Shown here in pieces: positions 55,151-64,000 of a DNA stretch of 64,000 nt. This DNA is from Zanthoxylum bungeanum. Lineage: Eukaryota > Streptophyta > Magnoliopsida > Sapindales > Rutaceae. Position 1 is the first letter of the stretch. Every line of letters begins with the position of its first letter. Both the position numbers and the translations under genes were made by a program. The notes beneath the pieces are model-generated. The model had not been told where the DNA came from. It saw only the letters and a program-made list of their open reading frames with translations, and made no database searches. The stretch spans positions 558,001-622,000 of the forward strand of contig SKCR01007817.1 of the NCBI GenBank assembly GCA_019454045.1. The letters run 5' to 3'.

Positions 55151-58123
55151 ATGTGTATAGTTATGTATAGAAAATATCGATTTTCACAATACTACAACTA
55201 TAGATATTGGATACCAGATCTCCCGTCTAGTTTTAAAATATTAGTTAACGATTGTTTGATATTTGATATCGGAACTTGCGACTATTGGATAGTTATTTGT
55301 TTTTATAAACAATTATTATATATTTTAAATATGACTAGTAGTGTCATTGACTTAGAGATAAACATTAAGAAAAATTATTCGGTAAAAGTAAATAATTTAG
55401 AACGGTGCTTTATGAGTTTAATCACTTAAGCATTAGATGCTTACTCCGTATGGTAAAGGATGGTTTGATACGAGATCACACCACATATCCTTATCCGTTT
55501 AATGAATATTGTATTGAGGAAAGTGATTAAGATCTCGTTTAACCAATGATTGTCATTGGACCACCAAATTTATTTAACTAATACATTGGATGTATGTAGT
55601 TTTATAAATAATAATTGCTTAAGGTAGTTTTCTTTATTTCGTAACTTAGTTGATGAATTGTCATAACTTAATTACGAGTTTCTGAAGGAACACATATTGA
55701 AAGTCTTGAAAGTATCAAGAACTTTCAATCTGTTCTGATGAAACGTAGATTGAACATTTTTGACTTGTTCAAATATATTCAATCTAAAGTATTTGAAAAC
55801 TTGATCCTTAAAATTCATTACTAGTCTTTGAACTGTTCAAAGATCTTTGATACGATCAAACCTTTGAATTTAAAGCAATTAGTTCTAAGGTTATTCAGTG
55901 AATATGATTCATATTCAATATTATTCTTCCACGATTCCATCTTGATGGAATTGAGTAGTGGGAGCTGTCGAATCTTATATGATTTGATTCGTTTGATATT
56001 GAATGTTACCGAATTAGTTTCAATACTCTTGGGGATATGCTCCAGTAACACTAATACATCTCTTTAATTAATGTTCCATTAATTTCTACAGTTACATATA
56101 TGATATGTATAGGTAGAAAATTCGAATCTTGAAAAGTTGAGATTTATCTTTCTTTTATATAATAGTTATATAATGGAAATTACTTGCACCTTGGAGGTAT
56201 AAGTAAAAGTTTATCATTATTCTATTTAATAGAATATTGTATTATATTTAATAGAATATCTTTCCTACGATCCTAAGTAATAAAATGATTTATTACTTGG
56301 TGTGTAACATCTGATGTTAACTATTGTAGAAAAGACTTGACTTATTGAAGTCAAATGTGAGAATGATAAATTATAAATGGAACTACGTAATTAATAAGAT
56401 GAAACAACCCTTATACATCTTCTATATAAGTCTAATAGGATATCAGAATCATTTACAAGTATTTGATACTTAATGGTTCTGTTGTTTTCTTATTGAAGAA
56501 AAATATCCTATAACTTATAATGGAAACGATATTTGATATCGATTCTGGAAGTTCACCATTGGACCATAGATCTAAGATTGTTCATAGCTTACTACGATCA
56601 AGTTTTGAACTTGATTAAGCTTTCATTTTGAATTAGTTCATGATATGTGCTAATTGTTTGCGCAGCGAAAGCAGTATGAGCTTGTTAATGGTTTAACCTT
56701 TACAGTATGACAGTGAGAAAAGTTATACTCAGCAATCTATTGTAGATTCTGAGAAAACTTATCTCTAGTCAAACTAAATGAACAATTAGAGATATATTGG
56801 TTAATGTTGATACTAAACTGTACATTTTAGCTAAAGAATGCAAAGTGGCATTTTTTGAATAACTTATTCAGATAAGAGATCAGTTGTGATTTATTTGTTT
56901 GAAGAGTTCATTCTGGAATGGCCCTAGAGTTTGTGTTCTGTTGAGATCGCAGTTTTGTGCTAAGCTTATAGAGCCTATTGTAGACTCGGATAAGTCTTCC
57001 AGAAATATGTGTTCTCTATTTATGATATCGTCAGATTGTCTGATCTTGTCAAAGTATATAGAATACATATGTGATAAAAGGGTTATTGGGAGCGTACAAA
57101 TTACTTTCTAGTGTTATATATCCTGACGACATTATCATTATTATGGTAATAATGAGATGTTTGTAAGGTAAAAGATTTACCTAAGTCTTCTTTACTCCGT
57201 GAAAATAATGGGAGTAGTCTCTGTTATATAAGATATAAAATTTTATATAAGATATAAAACCAAGAGACTTGTGAGATACTCCTATTATTCGTACATTAGA
57301 TATGATCTAATAAATGACATAACTAGGCTATCTGTATGATAGTTAGTATAACTGTTGGACAGTTATTGTGTGTCTTATATAAAGTATTCATCTTTCGTAA
57401 AGGATGATTCCTTTTTCGAAAGAGATATTGATTAGAATGTCTAATCAATCTTATATCTCATTTTATGATGACATAATAAATGCTTTATAATGTGCGATTG
57501 TAGATATCGATTTAATTGTAATTGTTACGAGTTATTTTGATATCCTATAGACCATAGGATAGATCTTGAAACACGTTCTTTGTTATCCTTGAGATATTAA
57601 GAACGAGTTTCTAATTCATGGAGAATACAGTCTGAAACTATTAGGGTCATATTAGTTTTGAGACTAATTATGACGTTAGACAGTCTACGTCATAAATAGT
57701 CACAAAAGATGCAGTGGGAGTGTCACGAATGATTCTACTGTTTCAGTGGAATTAAATGCAACTTATGAAGTATTGACTTATGAAGTTGTATAGTGACCTT
57801 ATAAATAAGAAGTTTTATATTGGTGTTGTGCTTGCGGTTGTCCATATAGTATTTTGGATTCGATCCCTAAATACTTGGACAACTTAGTAGCTGTAGCATA
57901 ATACTGATGTAGCATCATTGTCATATTAATGTATAATTTAGATTCTACAAAATATGAATGATGCTAACTATGGGAAACGATGGAGTTTGTTTGACAAACT
58001 CAATATGTCATAGCGGACCTGCTTTTTGTTGCCTACCTCTTAAGTACTGGGTGAGCTTTTGAGAGCCATGAGTATACGATACACATTGAGATATGTATAT
58101 GATACCGTGGATTGGCACTAAAG
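55151..58123 (+). pseudogene. Non-coding pol fossil of element D
   Basis: Colinear traces: a GAG-pre-integrase stretch with LPSSFKILVNDCL and YILNMTSSV (55151-55429, the only long open piece), the end of integrase with TELVSILLG (about 56005-56035), the RT box (about 57070-57130) where LYVDD reads as LYPDD in a shifted context, and the RNase H NDSTVSVELNATYE segment (about 57728-57770). Between them every frame is closed by frequent stops. Element E shares the same RT and RNase H lesions. Confidence 0.65.
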
Positions 58124-58137
58124 CAAGTGGGAGAAAT
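58124..58137 (+). promoter_or_regulatory. Polypurine tract of element D
   Basis: CAAGTGGGAGAAAT directly before the 3' LTR; intact in spite of the dead coding region. Confidence 0.85.
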
Positions 58138-60763
58138 TGTTGGGGTTGGTGCTCAGAGCGCCAATCCGGACCGTATTTATGTCTGATTCATGAATACGAA
58201 CATCCCCTTATTCCATAATATTACTTATTTATGGTTTCACCTCTTGTTTTTATATACGTATTCGATCTGATTATGATTAGATTGAAACTAAATGTGGTTT
58301 AGTGATATGTATATATTAGAGAAAGGCCCGATAATATATAATGCAGTACACAGTTACAAAGTTAGTTTGTAATTGACATTAGGAAGTGTCACTGCTATAT
58401 GTATATTATCAAACATAGTTCCTGGTCAAGATTTGCTAACACGGGTCGGTTAGTCAAATCCGTTGAGACCAGTACATGTCGTATATCGAAACTTGGTCCG
58501 ATGGTTTATCCCAATGAACCAAGAGTCTGGGGAGACTCGTATAGACGTGTAGGTGTTTATAGAGGATAAACACTGAACGGCTCACCGAAGATTTTTAATG
58601 GATGGTACACCAACGTCAATAGGAATCTTCTCGGGTTGAGTAGCATAGTGGACCTTCGACTTGAGATACCACTGTGGATGTATGAGACATCCTCCACACT
58701 TAGATGACAGTCACGTCACCGATCTATTTAGATCAGACCTCCGCATGTTCATTGGGTGTGGACCGATCCTCAGGATATCATGTGTGTATCAAGATAGGAT
58801 CCGTCAGTTCTGTGTACAGAGCATAGGTAGTCCATATATATTTAGCAGTCTGTTAAATCTGTGGCCACAGTATACATCGGAAGTAAGTTCCGAGTGTTAT
58901 TTAAAGATTGCTAATAGATACGTCGACAAGATAATATCTATAGAGATTTGACGTTTACATCTATATCTCTGGGATTATCCGGATACCTGTGACGGAGGGA
59001 TTATACGTATGCAATGACCTCGACCTGTATGATTCAGCTAGATTATCCGTGATCGTCATAATCTACGGGTGGATAGATTATGCACATGAAATTGGATTTC
59101 GTGACGGATATACCTGAATCTAGAGAGTCTCAATAATGAAACATACTCGTAGAGCACTAGAGCAACATTTATAAATAATTATGATTATTTATAAATCGTT
59201 TAAACGTTAAACGAAAAATACATGCCAACGGGCCGAACCGTCATTTCCTAATTAATGTGTATTTGTATTTAATATATGATATTATTAAATACACATTAAT
59301 AAGTAGTCAAATAAAGGTATTTGACATAGATCATTAATATATCTATTTGAGATATTTAAAGTAAATATAATACATATGTTTGATATATTTGTATTTAATT
59401 AATTATTTAATTATTTAATTGTTAAATGATTAATATAATTAAAATATAAATATATCACCAAATGATAATGTTAGGAAATGATTATAAATGTAAATTTTTG
59501 ACTTTACATTAAAGGAAAAGGTTGTCAAATTGATTTTGACTTCTTAAGATATTTGTTCAAAATTGTTTGAAAAATGAAAAATATCTTTTTCCTTATTTTT
59601 TTATCAAAATTCGGCCATGACCTTAGAAATATAAGAGTTATATTTTCTTGGTTGCCTTTGTTGACTTAATTAAATATCTTTAAAGTTGTTTTAGATATTT
59701 AACCAAGTTGATCAAATGTAAAGTGAAATGAAATTGAAATTTATAAACTTGTACAAGTCTTGGTGAAATTCGGCCAAGGCATTGTGTGTGCAAGTATATA
59801 TTGTTTTTCATTTCATTTTATTCTTAACCTAATACACTTTAAAAGAAAACTCCATTAATGGAAACCAAAGAAAGCTTGTGAGAAAGAAAGAAGAAACCAA
59901 AGAAAGCTTGGATTTTAGTAAGTTTCTCCAACTTACTATTAGAAAGGAAAATGTTCCTTAGGATCTAGGCTTTAACATATGATGTTCTTAGGTTATATCT
60001 TTCTTTATACCTTGTGTTTTTGTTGATGGAAGTTTTGATGAAAGTGTAGAGCATGTATGATGAAGGAAGCTTATGGCTATTGTAGTAATAAGTGTTCTTT
60101 TATGGTTTTGGAAACCTTGTTGCTAATCAAAAGTTGTTGACCCACTCTTAGATGACCTAGATTTGATCTTGAGTTGTTTCATTGTGTTGAGACTTTGATT
60201 GGATGGAAGAAACATGATTGAAGTATTGGATTTAACCAATTTGGTCTAATTTGTCCAATTTGAAGAAATTGAAAAATTAGGGTTCATGACCAATTCCAAA
60301 TTTGGGGCTTTTCATATATGTTGTGCATTTGGATGTGTATATGATGCATATAAAGTTTCATGTTCATTGGATTACATCTTGATTTGTTTTGATGTATGAA
60401 ATGACAAAGTGCACAAAATGGCACCATTGTGGGAGCATTCGGCCAAGTCACTAATATTTGGGGATTTTGATTGTATTGGTGTTTTGATGTTTTGAACATG
60501 CTAAGTTCATCTTAGAAATGATTTAGAATCATTCAAAATTGATTTGATTAATTTCGGACTAAAATGGACAAAGTACCAATATAAGGGCAATTCGGTAAAT
60601 TCACTTAAATATGATTTATTTGAATTTTATTTCATAATTTGATTATTGGATAATTAAATAAATATGTTTATTTAATTAATCCGAGAAAAAATTTTGAAAT
60701 CGGAAAATTTGATTTTCCCGTGTTTCCGCTGCGTTACCGGATTTAGCCCCTAAAACCCCTTCA
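58138..60763 (+). repeat. Element D 3' LTR (2,626 bp)
   Basis: Full-length form of the LTR, ending CCCCTTCA at the CTCAT duplication. The region absent from the 5' LTR is A+T-rich and non-coding. Confidence 0.93.
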
Positions 60764-60768
60764 CTCAT

Positions 60769-60869
60769 AAAATTAATAGATTATGTATTAAGTCCTCGTG
60801 GGATCGATATTTTTTATACTACTGGAACGATACGTACGCTTGTGTTATACGTGTTGTTTACGCTGGTCA
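60769..60869 (+). repeat. Element J 5' LTR, right piece
   Basis: Matches A's LTR tail (TAAGTCCTCGTGGGATCGAT ...) and ends CGCTGGTCA. Confidence 0.9.
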
Positions 60870-60875
60870 TGTTTT

Positions 60876-60893
60876 TGGCGCCGTTGCCGGGGA
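60876..60893 (+). promoter_or_regulatory. Primer binding site of element J (tRNA-Asp)
   Basis: TGGCGCCGTTGCCGGGGA, six bases after the LTR end. Confidence 0.93.
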
Positions 60894-61002
60894 CTTATTT
60901 ATCTTTCACTATTTATTTTAAGGTTAGATACCTTTACTTGTATCTAATTTTCTTTTTACTTATTGTTTTTGTTTTCTTGTGTTTCAGGTTCTCATAAACT
61001 TC

Positions 61003-62515
61003 ATGAGACGAACCAGAAGCTTTGAACTTCGACCGCTTGACACGGAAATTGAAAGAACCATCAGACAGTTGAGAAGGGAAAAGCGAGAAGGCCAATAAGC
61101 TTTAGTCAACATGGAACCTGAACTTTTGGAGGTTGCACCACCAATTCCCATTCGAGACAGAACAATTCCGGTGGTTGACAGACTCATTTCATGTATTGTA
61201 CTTCCTCCATTACCAGGAAATACAGGTGACATCAAAACATGCATTCAGATGATTCAGCAGTCAGTTCAGTTTGGGGGGAATGCAACTGAAGATCCTAATG
61301 CCCACATCAGCAACTTCCTGGAAGTTTGCGACACTTTCAATTACAACCGAGAAGTTGAAGAAGCAATGAGACTACGTATTTTCCCATACTCCTTGAAGGA
61401 CAGAGCTAAAGCTTGGCTACATTCACTACCAGCAGGTTCCATCACAACTTGGAAACTTTAGCCACCAAATTTCTTGCAAAGTACTTTCCACCAGCCAGAA
61501 TTGGAAAGCTGAGGAATGACATCACATCCTTTGTGCAACAAGACTCAGAAACTCTCTACGAAGCTTGGGAAAGGTACAAAGATTTGCTCTTGAAATGTCC
61601 TCACCATGAGATTCCAAAATGGCTTCAAGTCTAAACCTTCTATAATGGTCTTTCTAGACTGATGAGAACCACAATCGATACTGCTGCTGGAGGAGCTTTA
61701 ATGGCAAAAGGAGAAGATCAAGCATGAGACCTAATCGAAGAAATGGCCAACAACAATTCCTTGTGGCCAACAGAAAGGAGCATGATCCAAAGAATTGCAG
61801 GAATTTATGAAAGTGGAGCCAATACAGCAGTCAACGCTAAGCTGGATCAGATATGCAAATTCATGGAGACTCTCAGCACTAGATCCACAAGTTCACCATA
61901 TGGAGGAGCACCAGAACCAAACCAACTTGAAGAGACAGTGAATTATGTCAACAATTTCAACAGATAGGGGAACAATCCATATTCCAACACCTACAACCCA
62001 GGGTGGAGGAATCATCCTAATTTTTCATGGAGCAACAATTCAGGACAAAAGAACAATCCACCACCTGGATTCCAACAGCAGAACTATCCACCACCAGGAT
62101 TTCAACAACAGAACAAAGGCCAGGAACATGAAAAATAACCATAAATGAAAGAATGGATTGCAGAGATGTTCAAAAAGCAACAAGCAGCATATGATGCTAT
62201 CTTTCAGAGCCAATCTTCTTCCATCAAAGCACTGGAGAATCAAATTGGACAACTGGCCAATGCTCAAAGTTACAGACCACCAGGTAATCTTCCCAGAAAC
62301 ACAGAACCCAATCCAAGGAACCAAGGGAATGAGCAATGTCAAGCCATCACCTTGAAAAGCGGTACTAAAATCAACAAAGATGTTGGAATCAAGGCAACAA
62401 TTGAGGAAGTTTCAAAAGAAACAAAGCAACAGATGGAGGAAAAAGAAGCAAAGGAAAAAGAAAAATATCAGATCACTCCATCTCCACATTTTCCACAACG
62501 ACTTCAGAAAAAAAA
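61003..62515 (+). pseudogene. gag of element J, broken
   Basis: Starts MRRTRSFELRPLDTEIERT at 61003, after a pyrimidine tract ending TTTCAG. The retrotransposon gag core follows: HISNFLEVCDTFNYN, LRIFPYSLKDRAKAWLHSLP, then after a one-base loss near 61450, KFLAKYFPP, LYEAWERYKDLL and CPHHEIP, then a coiled NQIGQLANAQSYRPPGNLP region (62220-62300). Stops lie at 61096, 61632, about 61726, 61965 and about 62138-62142. No zinc knuckle is seen, unlike A and H. Gag would form the virus-like particle. Confidence 0.88.
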
Positions 62516-62519
62516 CTGG

Positions 62520-63316
62520 ACAAGCAGTTTGCTCGATTCCTGGAGGTGTTCAAAAAGCTTCACATCAACATTCCATTTGCAGAAGCCTTGGAAGAAATGC
62601 CCAGCTATGTAAAATTCATGAAAGACATTCTTTCACGAAAACGAAGATTGGGAGATTACGAGACAGTAGCATTGATGGAAGAATGCAGTGCCATTATTTA
62701 GAGGAAACTTCCCCCAAAGCTGAAAGATCCTGGCAGTTTCACTGTCCCATGCACTATTGGAGAACACTATATCGGTAAGGCTTTATGTGACTTAGGTGCA
62801 AGTGTTAATTTGATGCCTTTTTCTATTTACAGGAAACTGCAAATTGGAGAAGCAATGCCTACCTCAGTCTCATTACAACTTGCTGATCGAACGCTCACAT
62901 TTCCAAGAGGTGTTGTTGAAGATGTGCTCGCCAAAGTTGACAAACTCATTCTTCCAGCAGATTTCATTATCCTTGACATGGAAGAAGACAAAGATGTGCA
63001 TATCATCATTGGAAGACCATTTTTGGCGACAGGACAAACTGTGATTGATGTACAAAAAGGAGAACTAACCATGAAAGTTCAGGACCAAGAAGTTACTTTC
63101 AATGTTTCCAAAGCCATGAAATTCCCGAGCGATGAAAAGGAAGAAGAATGCTTCAGAGTTGATGTTGTTGATAGTATCGTTCAGGATACTGAGCTAAATC
63201 CCACGGATACACTTGAAGCTTGCATCACCAACATGACTGACAGCGAGCTAGATACTGAAATCCTGGAATGTATCAACTACCTTGACAAACCAATCCAATT
63301 CAAAACGAAACCATAA
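62520..63316 (+). pseudogene. Protease region of element J pol
   Basis: One frame downstream of gag, beginning around a frame change near 62515: EVFKKLHINIPFAEALEEMP, one stop at about 62699, then the aspartic protease motif LCDLGASVNLMP (catalytic Asp codon at 62789) and the conserved IIGRPFLATG. The frame 62810-63313 is open (168 aa). It would cleave the polyprotein. Confidence 0.88.
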
Positions 63317-64000
63317 GTGGAAAGCCTGGAACTGCCAAAGAAAGATCGAATTAAGCCTTCGATTGAAGAACCACCACAACTGGAGCTGAAGTTACTTCCG
63401 AGCCATCTCAGGTATGCATTTCTTAGAAACTCTTCTGAATTACCTGTTATTATTTCTTCTTCACTAACATTGGAGCATGAAGAAAAGTTACTGAGAGTAT
63501 TACGAGAGCACAAAAGAGCCATTGGCTGGACTATAACAGACATTCGAGGCATTAGTCCATCATTTTGCATGCACAAGATTCTGATGAATGATGAGTACAA
63601 ACCCACAGTGGAGCATCAACAGAGACTTAATCCAATCATGAAGGAGGTCGTAAAGAAAGAAATCGTCAAATGGTTGGATGCTGGCATCATTTACCCCATC
63701 TCAGATAGTACTTGGGTGAGTCCTATGTAGTATGTGCCGAAGAAAGGAGGAATCACTGTAGTTACCAATGAAAAAAACGAGCTAATCCCAACCAGAACGG
63801 TGACTGGATGGAGAGTATGCATGGACTACCGAAAGCTGAACAAAGCATCATGAAAGGACCATTTTCCACTACCATTCATTGACCAGATGTTAGACAGAAT
63901 GGCGGGACATGAGTTCTATTATTTTCTGGACGGATATTCAGGGTACAATCAGATTGCCATCGCACTAGAAGATCATGAGAAAACTACCTTTACATGTCCC
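63317..64000 (+). pseudogene. Reverse transcriptase of element J pol (runs off window)
   Basis: Same frame as the protease, after a stop at 63314. LREHKRAIGWTITDIRGISP, EVVKKEIVKWLDAGIIYPISDS and WVSP, then stops at 63728 and 63852, WRVCMDYRKLNKAS and YYFLDGYSGYNQIAI, the fingers and first catalytic region of gypsy RT. The YxDD box, RNase H and integrase would lie beyond base 64000. Confidence 0.9.

Larger units (their letters stand above)
51797..60763 (+). mobile_element. Element D: copia LTR element with dead pol
   Basis: 8,967 bp with 5-bp target duplication CTCAT (51792-51796 and 60764-60768), LTRs 51797-53947 and 58138-60763, tRNA-Met primer site at 53951 and purine tract ending 58137. 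The 4.2-kb internal region contains copia pol fossils in order but no usable frame. Where aligned, the LTRs differ at only a few percent of sites by eye, so insertion is recent although the coding region is long dead: a non-autonomous family mobilised in trans. Confidence 0.92.
49735..64000 (+). mobile_element. Element J: Athila-like Ty3/gypsy element, split by D
   Basis: The 5' LTR is in two pieces (49735-51796 and 60769-60869) separated by element D, then primer site, gag, protease and the start of RT, running past the window end. It lies in K's integrase gene; the left target duplication would be GTAGT (49730-49734). The assembled LTR length is about 2,163 bp, close to A's 2,136. This is the coding relative of A and H. 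Confidence 0.9.

Noticed and set aside
55821..56067. Paired frames on both strands in D
   Set aside because: Low-complexity, A+T-rich; the plus frame at best overlaps a fossil of integrase.

Overview
This window is plant nuclear DNA of the heterochromatic, repeat-dense kind, probably from a eudicot; nothing in it fixes the species. The evidence is plant-type LTR retrotransposons with plant tRNA primer sites, high A+T content, many C-to-T-type stop codons, and a piece of a plant LOG-type (cytokinin-activating) gene. I found no intact host gene, no RNA gene and no CRISPR array. Nearly every base can be assigned to LTR retrotransposons inserted into one another. For reference I name them A to K.

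Left nest (1-36,466). Element A is a non-autonomous Ty3/gypsy element of the Athila/Tat group (1-8,135, its first ~250 bases outside the window). It sits in the 5' LTR of B, a decayed Ty1/copia element of the Angela type (8,136-16,212). B sits in E (16,213-~19,324), the 3' part of another decayed copia element. E adjoins a 42-bp minisatellite (19,504-19,860), which is also the target of C. C is a full-length Angela-type copia element on the minus strand (19,878-29,777, TSD CCTTA). To its right is F (29,778-36,466), an old Tat-like Ty3/gypsy region on the minus strand with gag and pol fossils. A 1,299-bp solo LTR (33,977-35,275, TSD ACTGA) is embedded in F's integrase region.

Middle (36,467-44,558). 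A short exon-like stretch of unknown origin is followed by the 3' LTR and RNase H end of copia element G (minus). Element H, a relative of A, interrupts G. After H's gag-like ORF come an unrecognised cysteine-rich ORF fossil and the promoter-to-coding start of a LOG-like gene, which is cut after about 69 codons by copia element K.

Right nest (44,559-64,000). K (minus; LTR, RNase H, RT, integrase) is interrupted by J, an Athila-like gypsy element (plus; gag, protease and start of RT, running off the window). J's 5' LTR is itself split by D (51,797-60,763, TSD CTCAT), a copia element with near-identical LTR sequence but a wholly non-coding pol fossil.

Points most worth a look: D and E share a dead pol yet D inserted recently; B shows the same paradox; B and C share an antisense ORF threaded by an 18-bp motif at fixed spacing; the gypsy LTRs carry a 12-bp palindrome GCGTCGCGACGC at fixed offsets and G-box arrays upstream of the TATA box; and the LOG fragment lies inside element H.
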